64,000 bases of DNA from Oscillospiraceae bacterium. Its GTDB lineage: Bacteria > Bacillota > Clostridia > Oscillospirales > Oscillospiraceae. Of this stretch, positions 1-7,935 are shown piece by piece. Made by a program: the position numbers and the translations under genes. Location of the stretch: NCBI GenBank assembly GCA_910575695.1, contig CAJTGJ010000003.1:62001-126000 (forward strand), given 5' to 3'. The stretch's first letter is position 1; each line of letters starts with the position of its first letter. The notes under the pieces were generated by a model that saw nothing but the letters and a program-made list of their open reading frames with translations, had not been told where the DNA came from and made no database searches.

Positions 1-2
1 CC

Positions 3-1022
3 CTGGCCCTGTCCATGGCCGGCGTCGTGGCCGCCGCCCCCGTGCTGGCCAAGCTCCTCGGCCCCATCCTGACCCCCATCTACACCGCCATCGGCGCGGA
101 CCCCTCCATGTTTGCCACCACCATCCTGGCCTGTGACATGGGCGGCTACCCCCTGGCCATGGAGCTGGCGGAAGACCCCGCCATCGGCAACTTTGCCGGT
201 CTGATCCTGGGCACGATGATGGGCCCCACCATCGTGTTCACCATTCCCGTGGCCCTGGGCATCATCTCCAAGGAGGACCGTTCCTACCTGGGCGCGGGCG
301 TACTGGCCGGTCTGATCACCGTCCCCATCGGCTGCATTGTGGGCGGTCTGGTCATGAACATGACCCCCTACAAGGTGGGCATCGACACCATCCTCATTAA
401 CCTGATCCCCGTGATTATCATTGCCGGCCTCATCGTTGTGGGCCTGTGGTTCGCCCCCGCCGCCATGATCAAGGGCTTTAACGTGTTCGGCACCGGCGTG
501 ACCATCGTGATCACCGCGTTCACCGCCATCGCCGTGTTCCAGCAGATCACCGGCATCATGTTCCCCCTGTTCGACGTGATGTCCACCGTCGATCCCGACC
601 TGGGCTACACCCCGCTGGACAGCGGCCTGCTGACCTGCGGCCAGATCGGCATCGTGCTGATCGGCGCGTTCCCCATGGTGAAGTGGATCACCAAGACCTT
701 CGGCGGCGCTCTGGGCAAGATCGGCGGCGCGCTGGGCATGGACGAGAAGGGTTCCGCCGGTCTGGTGGCTACCCTGGCCAACAACATCGCCATGTTCAAC
801 ATCATGGGCGAGATGAACCCCAAGGGCAAGCTGCTGAACGTGGCCTTTGCCGTGTCCGCCGCTTTCGTGTTCGGCGACCACCTGGGCTTCACCGCCGGCA
901 ACGAGCCGGAGATGATCTTCCCCGTGATCGCGGGCAAGCTGGCCGCTGGTGTCACCGCTCTGATCCTGGCCAATGTCCTGGCCCCCAAGCTGCTGGCCAA
1001 GATCGACAGCACCAACGCCTAA
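3..1022 (+). CDS. eutH: Ethanolamine transporter EutH, 5' end outside window
   Basis: This is a polytopic inner-membrane protein of the EutH family, which brings ethanolamine into the cell for the eut pathway. The reading frame is open from base 3 upstream of the first in-window Met at 15, so the gene starts before the window; about 339 of roughly 400 family residues are present. Hydrophobic segments alternate with short Gly/Pro-rich loops, and the conserved stretch around residues 45-65 (DMGGYPLAMELAEDP) and the C-terminal HLGFTAGNEPEM motif are typical. It is followed 83 bases later by eutQ, so both form the end of one operon. Family assignment is confident; transport was not tested. Confidence 0.93.
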   Translation: MALSMAGVVAAAPVLAKLLGPILTPIYTAIGADPSMFATTILACDMGGYPLAMELAEDPAIGNFAGLILGTMMGPTIVFTIPVALGIISKEDRSYLGAGVLAGLITVPIGCIVGGLVMNMTPYKVGIDTILINLIPVIIIAGLIVVGLWFAPAAMIKGFNVFGTGVTIVITAFTAIAVFQQITGIMFPLFDVMSTVDPDLGYTPLDSGLLTCGQIGIVLIGAFPMVKWITKTFGGALGKIGGALGMDEKGSAGLVATLANNIAMFNIMGEMNPKGKLLNVAFAVSAAFVFGDHLGFTAGNEPEMIFPVIAGKLAAGVTALILANVLAPKLLAKIDSTNA

Positions 1023-1105
1023 GCGGTTTTAATCCCATACCCAGTCCGGGACCGGAGGGGTATCCCGCCGGTCCCGGTGAATGTAAGAAAGGTCAGGTGT
1101 GAACC

Positions 1106-1549
1106 ATGAATGTCAGCGAGCAGCTGATCCGTGAAATCGTCACCAAGGTGCTCCAGGAGGCGGGCGGTCTGACGGCCGGGCCCGGGTTTGAGAAGCACGT
1201 GGATCCCAGCGGCATCATCGGGATCAAGACCAGCACCGTTCCCCTCCAGCCCTTTGAGGGCAGGGAGGACGTGCGGCTGAACGATGTCACCACGCTGGAG
1301 GAGGCCCCCCGCATGGGCTGCGGCATTATGGAGCTGCGGGATGCCGCCAGCTTTGAGTGGACCCTCACCTATGACGAGTATGACATCGTGCTGGAGGGCG
1401 TCCTGGAGATCGAGATCGACGGGCGCATCGTCAGCGGGAACCCGGGGGACATCATCTATATCCCCAAGGGGAGCCACATCCATTTCCAGACCCCAAGCTA
1501 CGCCAAGTACGTCTATACGGTCTATCCCGCGAACTGGCAGGAGGGCTGA
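1106..1549 (+). CDS. eutQ: EutQ, ethanolamine utilisation cupin-like protein
   Basis: A 147-residue protein of the EutQ family. The C-terminal two thirds form the cupin-like beta barrel with the family signature around residues 70-135 (GIMELRD, LEGVLEIEIDGR, GDIIYIPKGSHIHF). EutQ proteins accompany the ethanolamine microcompartment and have been linked to acetate kinase activity in Salmonella; in this shorter Firmicutes form that activity is unproven. AAAGG precedes the ATG by about 15 bases, a rather long distance. It is the last gene of the eut operon in this window; a GC-rich hairpin follows directly. Confidence 0.9.
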   Translation: MNVSEQLIREIVTKVLQEAGGLTAGPGFEKHVDPSGIIGIKTSTVPLQPFEGREDVRLNDVTTLEEAPRMGCGIMELRDAASFEWTLTYDEYDIVLEGVLEIEIDGRIVSGNPGDIIYIPKGSHIHFQTPSYAKYVYTVYPANWQEG

Positions 1550-1557
1550 CAACGCGG

Positions 1558-1582
1558 GCCCGCCCCCTTCGGGGGCGGGGGC
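1558..1582 (+). terminator. GC-rich hairpin after eutQ
   Basis: GCCCGCCCCC pairs with GGGGGCGGGG across a TTC loop, nine bases after the eutQ stop. There is no T-run behind it, so it may be a weak terminator or an mRNA 3' stabiliser. Confidence 0.45.
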
Positions 1583-1637
1583 CCTGCGGAGCCGGACGGC
1601 GCGTTCTGAGAGATTTCCGCCAGGAACGGAATGGCTC

Positions 1638-1666
1638 TTGACAACAGGATGGGGGACGTCTATAAT
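1638..1666 (+). promoter_or_regulatory. Consensus sigma-A promoter for the B12-sensing RNA
   Basis: TTGACA at 1638-1643 and TATAAT at 1661-1666 are both perfect consensus boxes with the ideal 17-base spacer. Transcription would begin near 1673, about 27 bases before the riboswitch. This shows that the riboswitch RNA is independently transcribed rather than being read through from eutQ. Confidence 0.85.
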
Positions 1667-1699
1667 AGTTGGCGTAAGGCTGCAAAGTGAATAGAGTGG

Positions 1700-1864
1700 T
1701 ATACAGGTGTGTCCCGTTTGGGACAAGAACAGGGAAGCGGGTGCGAATCCCGAGCAATGCCGTTGCTGTGTTAGCGGAGTGTTTTCCATGACGCCACTGG
1801 GAGCTGATTCCTGGGAAGGCCGGAAAACACGTTTGACGCTTCAGCCAGAATACCTGCCTGTATA
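1700..1864 (+). ncRNA. Cobalamin (adenosylcobalamin-type) riboswitch
   Basis: The class signature is present: the closing P1 stem is formed by TATACAGG (1700-1707) and CCTGTATA (1857-1864); internal conserved pieces are AGGGAAGCGGGTGCGAATCC near 1731, GCCACTGGGA near 1793 and the 3' box AGCCAGAATACCTGCC near 1843. The element senses B12 coenzyme. The unusual point is its place: no B12 synthesis or transport gene follows; the next gene is asnS, 580 bases on. It stands directly behind the eut genes, whose ammonia-lyase needs adenosylcobalamin. Confidence 0.9.
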
Positions 1865-1878
1865 TGACGCACAAAAAA

Positions 1879-1960
1879 CCTCCTCGAGCATAGGAGGGTG
1901 CAGGCGCCGTTGCAGGTCAACGGCTGGTTTGCTGTACCCTCCTGGGGGTATGGCTTTTTT
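1879..1960 (+). terminator. Riboswitch expression platform with intrinsic terminator
   Basis: Three mutually exclusive pairings are visible: CCTCCT (1879-1884) with AGGAGG (1891-1896); AGGAGGGTGCAG (1891-1902) with CTGTACCCTCCT (1932-1943), enclosing a 7-bp hairpin at 1907-1925; and TACCC (1935-1939) with GGGTA (1946-1950), followed by TTTTTT at 1955-1960. Such competing stems are what a ligand-controlled terminator needs. Confidence 0.65.
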
Positions 1961-2249
1961 GTTTGCCTGCGGCCTTTCCACCCCTCTTGTGTGCTTGAGG
2001 TGCGGGGAACCCGTCTGCCAGCGCGGTTCCCCGCTTCCCCGGCAAAAATCCGGCGCTCCCGGTTGCAGATGTATGCGAAGCGAGGGCTGTGCTTCCAGAT
2101 CGAAGCTTTGCCTGTGAGGGGCAGCTGCGGCGCAGCGGCTGTCCCTCATAGGTATACGTTCCCGGCGGCTGATGTGTGCCGTTCAGGCAGGCCCTGTCGC
2201 GGCTTATATGACGGCTCCTGCCGTCCCAAAAGCCAAAGAAGCTGTCCAG

Positions 2250-2284
2250 GCCGCGCCGAGGCGTTTTTCCGGCGCGGCTTTTTT
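2250..2284 (+). terminator. Strong intrinsic terminator ending the B12-sensing RNA
   Basis: GCCGCGCCG (2250-2258) pairs with CGGCGCGGC (2270-2278), followed by TTTTTT at 2279-2284. It separates the eut/riboswitch unit from asnS. Confidence 0.85.
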
Positions 2285-2354
2285 CGCCTGGAACAGGCGG
2301 CGGAAGCCGAACTGTTTTTTAGGGCCTGGTCAGCGGGACATTACACGGCCCCCC

Positions 2355-2382
2355 TTGCAAAACCCGCAAAAAATGGTATACT
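2355..2382 (+). promoter_or_regulatory. Likely asnS promoter
   Basis: TTGCAA at 2355-2360 and TATACT at 2377-2382 with a 16-base spacer, 66 bases before the asnS start. No T-box specifier or GGGTGG box is visible between this promoter and asnS. Confidence 0.6.
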
Positions 2383-2447
2383 ATCCCTATGCTTTCTGCC
2401 CCGCCCCGGCTGAGGCGGGAGGAATACAAGGAATAGAGGGATTATCT

Positions 2448-3842
2448 ATGGAACGCATCACCATCGCCGCCGTCTTTGCCGACCGTGAGCGGCTGGACGG
2501 CCAGACCGTCACCGTCATGGGCTGGGCCCGCACCATCCGGGACATGAAAACCTTCGGCTTCATCGAGCTGAACGACGGCTCCTGCTTCAGGAACCTGCAG
2601 ATCGTCATGGACGCCGGCGCGCTGGACAACTACAAGGACATCGCCGGGCAGAACGTGGGCGCGGCCCTCATCGCCACCGGCACGGTGGTCCTCACCCCCG
2701 AGGCCAAACAGCCCCTGGAGATCAAAGCCGCGTCCATCGCGGTGGAGGGCCCGTCCTCCCCGGACTACCCCCTGCAAAAGAAGCGCCACAGCGTGGAGTA
2801 CCTGCGCACCATCCAGCACCTGCGGCCCCGCACCAACCTGTTTTCCGCCGCCTTCCGGGTGCGGAGCGCCGCCGCCCACGCCGTCCACTGCTTTTTCCAG
2901 GACCGGGGCTTTGTGTATATCCACACGCCCATCATCACCGCCAGCGACTGCGAGGGCGCGGGGGAGATGTTCCAGGTGACCACCCTGGACGTGAACGACC
3001 CGCCCCGCCGGTCGGACGGCAGTGTGGACTGGTCCAAGGACTTTTTCGGCAAGCGGGCGAACCTCACCGTGTCCGGCCAGCTCAACGCGGAGAACTTCGC
3101 CATGGCCTTTGGCAGCGTGTACACCTTCGGCCCCACCTTCCGGGCGGAAAACTCCAACACCCAGCGCCACGCCGCCGAATTCTGGATGATCGAGCCGGAG
3201 ATGGCGTTCTGTGACCTGGCCGGCGACATGGACGTGGCCGAGGCCATGATCAAGTATATCATCAACTATGTGATGGAGAAATGCCCCGACGAGATGGCCT
3301 TCTTCAACTCCTTCGTGGACAAGGGGCTGGTGGAGCGCTTACAGCACGTGGCGGGCTCCGACTTCGGCCGGGTGAGCTACACCGAGGCCGTCGAGATTTT
3401 GAAGAAGTACAACGACAAGTTCGACTACAAGGTGGAGTGGGGCTGCGATCTTCAGACCGAGCACGAGCGCTGCCTCACCGAGCAGGTGTTCAAAAAGCCG
3501 GTGTTCGTCACCGACTACCCCAAGGACATCAAGGCGTTCTATATGCGCCTGAACGACGACGGCAAAACCGTAGCCGCCGCCGACTGCCTGGTGCCGGGGA
3601 TCGGGGAGATCATCGGCGGGAGCCAGCGCGAGGAGCGCATTGATGTGCTGGAGGCCCGCATCAGGGAGCTGGGCATGAACCCCGAGGATTACTGGTGGTA
3701 CTGCGACCTGCGGCGGTACGGCTCCTGCCGCCACGCCGGGTTCGGGCTGGGCTTCGAGCGGATGGTGATGTACCTCACCGGCATCTCCAACATCCGGGAT
3801 GTGGAGCTCCATCCCCGCACCGTGGGCAACGCGGAATTTTAA
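2448..3842 (+). CDS. asnS: Asparaginyl-tRNA synthetase
   Basis: Charges tRNA-Asn with asparagine in the cytoplasm. The 464-residue length matches the family (about 460). An N-terminal OB-fold anticodon-binding domain covers roughly residues 15-105; the class II core follows, with motif 2 around [17 protein letters not shown] and motif 3 at [15 protein letters not shown] near the C terminus. The start ATG at 2448 was chosen because the protein then begins in register with the family; an upstream in-frame extension exists but is GC-rich noncoding sequence. Monocistronic: own promoter and a perfect terminator after the stop. Confidence 0.96.
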   Translation: MERITIAAVFADRERLDGQTVTVMGWARTIRDMKTFGFIELNDGSCFRNLQIVMDAGALDNYKDIAGQNVGAALIATGTVVLTPEAKQPLEIKAASIAVEGPSSPDYPLQKKRHSVEYLRTIQHLRPRTNLFSAAFRVRSAAAHAVHCFFQDRGFVYIHTPIITASDCEGAGEMFQVTTLDVNDPPRRSDGSVDWSKDFFGKRANLTVSGQLNAENFAMAFGSVYTFGPTFRAENSNTQRHAAEFWMIEPEMAFCDLAGDMDVAEAMIKYIINYVMEKCPDEMAFFNSFVDKGLVERLQHVAGSDFGRVSYTEAVEILKKYNDKFDYKVEWGCDLQTEHERCLTEQVFKKPVFVTDYPKDIKAFYMRLNDDGKTVAAADCLVPGIGEIIGGSQREERIDVLEARIRELGMNPEDYWWYCDLRRYGSCRHAGFGLGFERMVMYLTGISNIRDVELHPRTVGNAEF

Positions 3843-3848
3843 ACGAAA

Positions 3849-3879
3849 CGCCCCCTGCCGCCGGCAGGGGGCGTTTTTT
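3849..3879 (+). terminator. asnS terminator
   Basis: CGCCCCCTGCC pairs perfectly with GGCAGGGGGCG over a three-base loop and is followed by TTTTTT at 3874-3879. Confidence 0.92.
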
Positions 3880-3892
3880 CCGCGTACCGCCG

Positions 3893-4201
3893 CTATGTAT
3901 AATAGCGGATGGGATAGGCCCAGCCCAGAACCTCCCCGATGGGCAGCTGATACCTGCGCCTGCCATTGGGGGAATAGACAAACGCGCCGTCCTCATATTC
4001 AAACAGATCCATGTAAACCTGACGCAGTACGGGTACGGAGTACTTCACAAAAACACAGGTTCCCTCCACCGGGGGCGTTTTGGGGGAACGCCAGGGAAGG
4101 ATGGATACCTCGTCCATGCTTTGGATTCCAAGAATGTCCATCAATTCGGCCTCCCGGCTTTTGTCGTACAGCAGTTCATTGGAATGATCTAAAATTTTCA
4201 T
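3893..4201 (-). CDS. Small uncharacterised protein, divergent from XRE regulator
   Basis: A 102-residue soluble-looking protein that I do not recognise. The start at 4201 (MKILDHSNELLY) is preferred over an upstream alternative because GGAGGG lies 7-12 bases before it on the minus strand. The sequence is rich in aromatic and charged residues and has no signal peptide or membrane segment. It is transcribed away from the XRE gene across a short region carrying a perfect palindrome, so the two genes are probably co-regulated; together they may form a small regulatory or stress module. Function unknown. Confidence 0.7.
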   Translation of the reverse strand: MKILDHSNELLYDKSREAELMDILGIQSMDEVSILPWRSPKTPPVEGTCVFVKYSVPVLRQVYMDLFEYEDGAFVYSPNGRRRYQLPIGEVLGWAYPIRYYT

Positions 4202-4221
4202 TTTTGTTCCCTCCACGCAAA

Positions 4222-4249
4222 TTGACATTCAGTGAATGTCAAGTATAAC
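4222..4249 (+). promoter_or_regulatory. XRE-gene promoter with embedded perfect operator
   Basis: TTGACA (4222-4227) and TATAAC (4244-4249) are spaced 16 bases. The -35 box and spacer are themselves a perfect 9-3-9 inverted repeat at 4222-4242: TTGACATTC, spacer AGT, GAATGTCAA. A second half-site GAATGTCAA lies at 4287-4295, beside the XRE ribosome site. Binding of a dimer here would block the promoter, consistent with autorepression by the XRE protein; which protein binds is inference. Confidence 0.75.
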
Positions 4250-4306
4250 GGCATAATAACATAAACTTGCCCTGGTGACAATAACTGAATGTCAAGGGGT
4301 GGGGTT

Positions 4307-4552
4307 ATGTTCAAAAATAAAAATGCGGACGGAACGCTGAATCTATGCGGGAAAAACGTAACCCGCCTGCGGCTGGCCATGCGGCCCAAGCTGTCGCAGA
4401 AGGGCCTGGCCGACCGCTTGCAGGTGGCCGGGCTCGACCTGGAGAAAAACGCCGTCCAGAGGATTGAAAGCGGACAGCGGTTTGTGACCGATATCGAACT
4501 GCGCACCCTGGCGGAGGTGCTGAATGTCTCGGTGGACGAGCTGCTGGGGTGA
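4307..4552 (+). CDS. XRE-family helix-turn-helix regulator
   Basis: An 81-residue DNA-binding protein. The HTH_3 fold spans residues 12-78 with the usual helices (LAMRPKLSQKGLADRLQ, then NAVQRIESG, then LRTLAEVLNVSVDELL). The protein is essentially only this domain. The start at 4307 follows AAGGGGTGGGG; an ATG at 4289 lies inside the operator half-site and is less likely. It probably represses its own and the divergent gene's transcription through the palindrome upstream. Confidence 0.88.
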   Translation: MFKNKNADGTLNLCGKNVTRLRLAMRPKLSQKGLADRLQVAGLDLEKNAVQRIESGQRFVTDIELRTLAEVLNVSVDELLG

Positions 4553-4664
4553 AACGGAAAAATTCGGACATGGGGCGGTTTCCCTTGGCTTTTCCGGAGA
4601 AATATGATACACTGGAACCAAGGCAGGCTGTAAGGCCGGCAAATTACCAAGGAGGCGCCGTCTT

Positions 4665-5696
4665 ATGCAGTATGAGATCACAGAAGCCATCCCCCTGCTG
4701 GACGACAAAGGGGACCTGACCCGGGCGGGCTATGCCAAGCGGCTCCTGCCCGTGTACGACAGAAAGAAGGTCAAAGGCGGCGTCACCCGCCTGAAGGAGT
4801 GGGACTACTACTACATAGGAAATAACCAGTTCGGCGCGGCCCTCACCGTCGCCGACAACAGCTATATGGGACTTGATTCCATTTCGTTTTTATCCTTTGG
4901 GGATAAACCCTGGGAAATCACCAAAAGCCCCATGTCCCCCTTCCCCATGGGCAAAACCGCCCTGCCGGCCACCTCGGCCTCGGGCATCACCGCCAGCTCG
5001 GGCAAGCACCACGCCATCCTGTTCGCTGCGGCGGACGGCAAGCGCCAGCTCACCGCCCACATGGACAAATTCCGGGGGGACGACCCCATCGACATCCAGC
5101 TCACCCTCACCCGGGAGCCGGAGGAGTCCATGGTGATCTGCACCCCCTTCCCCAAGCCGGGGCACTTCTACTACAACCAGAAAATCAACTGTATGCGCGC
5201 CCGGGGCACCGTGCGCATCGGGGACGACTGGTACAGCTTCCGCCCCGACGATTCCTTCGCCGTGCTGGACTGGGGCCGGGGGGTGTGGACATACCACAAC
5301 ACCTGGTACTGGGGTTCCGCCTCCGGGCTGGTGGACGGGGCGGACTTCGGGTTCAACATCGGTTACGGCTTCGGGGACACCTCCGCCGCCACGGAAAATA
5401 TGCTGTTCTATCAGGGGAAAGCCCACAAGCTGTCCCAGGTGGATTTCGGCATCCCCCTGCGCAACGGGAAGGAATGCTATATGCGCACATGGCACATGAC
5501 CAGCGACGACGGGCGGTTCGAGATGGAGTTCACCCCGGTGCTGGACCGGGCGTCCTGCACCGATGTGAAGCTGATTAAAAGCGACCAGCATCAGGTGTTC
5601 GGGCGGTTCAGCGGCACGGCGGTGCTGGACGACGGCACGCGGCTGGAGGTCCGGGACCTGATGGGCTTTGCGGAAAAGGTGGAAAACAAATGGTAA
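4665..5696 (+). CDS. DUF2804 domain protein
   Basis: A 343-residue protein matching DUF2804 over nearly its whole length; telltale pieces are WDYYYIGNNQFGAALTVADN near residue 45 and GRGVWTYHNTWYWGSASG near residue 205. The family is common in Firmicutes and actinobacteria, has a lipocalin-like beta-rich fold by prediction, and no established activity. AGGAGG precedes the ATG by 10 bases. No signal peptide. It overlaps the DUF4230 gene by seven bases, so the two are translationally coupled and may work together. Confidence 0.85.
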   Translation: MQYEITEAIPLLDDKGDLTRAGYAKRLLPVYDRKKVKGGVTRLKEWDYYYIGNNQFGAALTVADNSYMGLDSISFLSFGDKPWEITKSPMSPFPMGKTALPATSASGITASSGKHHAILFAAADGKRQLTAHMDKFRGDDPIDIQLTLTREPEESMVICTPFPKPGHFYYNQKINCMRARGTVRIGDDWYSFRPDDSFAVLDWGRGVWTYHNTWYWGSASGLVDGADFGFNIGYGFGDTSAATENMLFYQGKAHKLSQVDFGIPLRNGKECYMRTWHMTSDDGRFEMEFTPVLDRASCTDVKLIKSDQHQVFGRFSGTAVLDDGTRLEVRDLMGFAEKVENKW

Positions 5697-6400
5697 AAGA
5701 GAAATCCTTCCTGCGCCGGTTTTGGAAGCCGATCCTCCTCGCGGCGCTGGTCCTTGCGCTGGTGCTCACTGCGGTGGGCCTGAACAGCTCCAGCCGGGAG
5801 GCCAAAAGCCTGCGGGAGCAGGTGGAGCGGCAGAATGAGCTGATCGCCGCGCTGAACGACGAGCGGGAAGCGGCAAAAGACAAGGAAATCAACGTGGTGG
5901 TCACCAGCGACACCATTGAGCAGCAGCTCAGCTCCATCCGGGAGCTGGTCACTCAGGAGTACGTCTACACCAACGCGGCAAAAAAGGAGAGCAGCGAATC
6001 CTGGCTGTGGGGGGTGGAGCGGCCCTTCAGCGGCAAGAGCATCCTCATCACCTACGACGGCGTGGTGAAGGCTGGGGTGGATCTGAGCAAGGCGGAGATT
6101 ACCGTCAATGAGCAGACCCGCACTGTCACCGTCACCCTGCCCCCCAGCGAGATCACGGAGAACAACATCCCCCAGGAGGCCATCACCGTGGTGGAGATCA
6201 AAAACGGGCTGTTCAACGACGTGACCATGGAAAATTACAACGAATTTGTGGCGGAGCAGAAGCCGGCGATGGAACAGAAGGCCATCGACCAGGGCATCCT
6301 CACCCGCGCGGACAAGGAGGCCAAGGCGCTGGTGCAGTCCATACTCTCCGTCCTGCCGGGGATGGACGGCTATACGCTGGTGGTGGAGCAGGGCAAATAA
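5690..6400 (+). CDS. Membrane-anchored DUF4230 protein
   Basis: A 236-residue protein with a positively charged N terminus, one transmembrane helix (about residues 13-31), a coiled-coil-like linker (40-65) and an extracytoplasmic DUF4230 domain from about 75 to 230. Its function is unknown. It overlaps the DUF2804 stop by seven bases, and an intrinsic terminator follows the stop, closing a two-gene operon. Confidence 0.85.
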   Translation: MVKEKSFLRRFWKPILLAALVLALVLTAVGLNSSSREAKSLREQVERQNELIAALNDEREAAKDKEINVVVTSDTIEQQLSSIRELVTQEYVYTNAAKKESSESWLWGVERPFSGKSILITYDGVVKAGVDLSKAEITVNEQTRTVTVTLPPSEITENNIPQEAITVVEIKNGLFNDVTMENYNEFVAEQKPAMEQKAIDQGILTRADKEAKALVQSILSVLPGMDGYTLVVEQGK

Positions 6401-6410
6401 CACGGGGAAA

Positions 6411-6442
6411 GCGCCTGGACGGGAGTGCGTCCGGGCGCTTTT
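6411..6442 (+). terminator. Terminator of the DUF2804-DUF4230 operon
   Basis: GCGCCTGGAC (6411-6420) pairs with GTCCGGGCGC (6429-6438), followed by TTTT. It lies directly upstream of the first leader-repeat promoter. Confidence 0.85.
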
Positions 6443-6446
6443 GCTC

Positions 6447-6475
6447 TTGCATTTATCCGGCGCACCTGTTATAAT
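6447..6475 (+). promoter_or_regulatory. Promoter of stalk-domain gene 1
   Basis: TTGCAT (6447-6452) and TATAAT (6470-6475) with a 17-base spacer. The start near 6482 gives a leader of almost 300 bases. Confidence 0.8.
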
Positions 6476-6481
6476 CAGGAT

Positions 6482-6775
6482 GAAAAACAAAAATGCGGCA
6501 GCTCACGGGTGTTACCAGCACCCGCAAGCCTGCACAGGTGCTTACCCACCTACACTGCGGCCCAAAGGCCGCGCCGCTTGGGATATTATACGACAATCCG
6601 GCCTTTCACGTAGGGGGCGGCTTTTGTTGTTGTCTGTTTTTGCGGCTGTGTGCATAAGGACTTCTGCCTCTTGCGCCGTGTAGGTCAATCCCTGTCCGGC
6701 GTTTTTGTTTTCACCCGGCGCTCGGGGACGCAAGCCCCCAGGGTGCTGCGGTGAATAAACAGAGGAGGAGAATCC
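6482..6775 (+). ncRNA. Long conserved leader RNA, copy 1
   Basis: A ~295-base untranslated leader with several hairpins, including GCGGCC/GGCCGC around 6555-6570 (loop differs between copies, stem does not) and GGGTG/CACCC around 6505-6521. I could not match it to a riboswitch class I know. It ends with AGAGGAGGAG before the ATG. A role as a structured regulatory leader is inferred from length and from conservation between copies. Confidence 0.45.
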
Positions 6776-7552
6776 ATGAACAAACTGCACTCAGTACGCA
6801 CTTTCCTGGCCGGCGTACCGGCCGCACTGCACAGGCCCTTCAAAATCACCATGCCTGCGTTCATCCTGGCGCTGCTCCTGACCGCCGGCCTGACGGCGGG
6901 GGCCAGCGCCGCCGCCAACCGGAAACAGATCGTGGCCTACGAGAACTACGCCATCGCCATCAAGCTGGACGGCGAGGTCCAGACCCCCACCGACGCCAAC
7001 GGCAAGCGGGTCTATCCCATCTCCTACCAGGGCACCACCTACCTGCCCATCCGGGCCGTGGCCAAGATGCTGGGCATCGGGGTGGACTGGGAGCAGGCCA
7101 CCCAGACCGTCCTGCTGGGCGACCCCGCCGAGGGCGTCGACCTGGTCGACAACTTCAAGCCCTATTACGCGGACGAGGATTGCCGCAACTACCAGACTGC
7201 GGACAAGAAGTCCTATGATATTTCCGGCAAGACCTACTCCCACTGGGCCGAGCTCGGTATGCCGTGGGCTGCTGCCATAGGCGCACTGCGCAATCTTTCC
7301 TACAACATCGATGGCAAGTATGACACGCTGACTTTCCAGTACTACTCGCCTACGGACGTCCTTCTGCGGGTGCTGGGCGACAACGACAGCGTGCTGGCGG
7401 AAGTCACTGTAAAGGGCGGCCAGGTGGCCAAGAGCATCACCGTGGACCTGCTCGGCACCAGCCAGCTGACCTTCCAGGGGGAATCACTCGTAAATCCCAA
7501 CAGTCCCTGGGGCGGCTATAGCATTTACATTCTGGACGCAAAGCTGAAGTAA
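6776..7552 (+). CDS. Secreted copper-amine-oxidase-N (stalk) domain protein 1
   Basis: A 258-residue exported protein. Residues 1-46 form a signal peptide with an unusually long basic n-region and a likely cut near ASA. Residues about 55-120 are a copper amine oxidase N-terminal ('stalk') domain: GTTYLPIRAVAKMLG followed by VDWEQATQTVLLG. The C-terminal ~120 residues (YDISGKTYSHW, YNIDGKYDTLTFQYY, LGDNDSVLAEV) resemble an NPCBM-type beta-sandwich carbohydrate-binding module. Despite the domain name, no oxidase activity is expected. It is the first of two tandem paralogues with near-identical leaders. Likely cell-surface or matrix binding; substrate unknown. Confidence 0.82.
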   Translation: MNKLHSVRTFLAGVPAALHRPFKITMPAFILALLLTAGLTAGASAAANRKQIVAYENYAIAIKLDGEVQTPTDANGKRVYPISYQGTTYLPIRAVAKMLGIGVDWEQATQTVLLGDPAEGVDLVDNFKPYYADEDCRNYQTADKKSYDISGKTYSHWAELGMPWAAAIGALRNLSYNIDGKYDTLTFQYYSPTDVLLRVLGDNDSVLAEVTVKGGQVAKSITVDLLGTSQLTFQGESLVNPNSPWGGYSIYILDAKLK

Positions 7553-7570
7553 TCCGCCGCGCAAGCAAAC

Positions 7571-7602
7571 GGGAGGCCCCGGCCGGGGGCCTCCCGCTTT
7601 TT
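7571..7602 (+). terminator. Terminator between the paralogues
   Basis: GGGAGGCCCC pairs with GGGGCCTCCC, followed by TTTTT. It isolates the first paralogue from the promoter of the second. Confidence 0.88.
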
Positions 7603-7605
7603 CTC

Positions 7606-7634
7606 TTGCATTTATCCGGCGCACCTGTTATAAT
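7606..7634 (+). promoter_or_regulatory. Promoter of stalk-domain gene 2
   Basis: TTGCAT (7606-7611), 17-base spacer, TATAAT (7629-7634); identical to the copy at 6447-6475. Confidence 0.8.
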
Positions 7635-7640
7635 CAGAGT

Positions 7641-7935
7641 GAAAAACAAAAATGCGGCAGCTCGCGGGTGTTACCAGCACCCGCAAGCCTGCACAGGTGC
7701 TTACCCACCTACACTGCGGCCAAAAGGCCGCGCCGCTTGGGATATTATACGACAATCCGGCCTTTCACGCAGGGGGCGGCTTTTGTTGTTGTCTGTTTTT
7801 GCGGCTGTGTGCATAAGGGCTTCTGCCTCTTGCGCCGTGTAGGTCAATCCCTGTCCGGCGTTTTTGTTTTCACCCGGCGCTCGGGGACGCAAGCCCCCCA
7901 GAGTGCTGCGGTGAATAAACAGAGGAGGAGATCCC
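7641..7935 (+). ncRNA. Long conserved leader RNA, copy 2
   Basis: Second copy of the leader at 6482-6775. Differences are few and mostly outside predicted stems, e.g. the loop of the GCGGCC/GGCCGC hairpin. Confidence 0.45.

Larger units (their letters stand above)
1673..2284 (+). ncRNA. Candidate EutX/Rli55-like regulatory RNA
   Basis: If the riboswitch terminator is not formed, transcription would continue through about 320 bases with no convincing ORF but with strong hairpins at 2002-2034 (10-bp stem GCGGGGAACC/GGTTCCCCGC) and 2115-2148 (11-bp stem), ending at a strong terminator at 2250-2284. In Enterococcus and Listeria a B12-riboswitch RNA of this design sequesters the antiterminator EutV. 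I could not identify the paired A-x-x-G hexaloops that EutV-type ANTAR proteins bind, so the function is inference from layout only. Confidence 0.5.
6444..6830 (+). repeat. Direct repeat, copy 1 (promoter + leader + 5' coding)
   Basis: This stretch recurs at 7603-7990 with only about ten differences over the 330-base leader, covering promoter, leader, ribosome site and the signal-peptide codons. Identity then falls in the coding regions. It marks a tandem gene duplication. Confidence 0.9.

Noticed and set aside
1960..2250. EutV-type dual A-x-x-G hexaloops in the B12-sensing RNA
   Set aside because: Hairpins are present but none has a clear six-base loop with A at position 1 and G at position 4.
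2382..2447. Possible T-box for asnS
   Set aside because: No specifier loop, GGGTGG box or antiterminator is visible between promoter and start codon.
6720..6775. GGGGACGCAAGCCCCC in the stalk-gene leaders resembles the c-di-GMP-I riboswitch core
   Set aside because: The other conserved half (the first helix with AGGGCAAACC and the tetraloop receptor) is absent; the likeness is limited to a short stretch.
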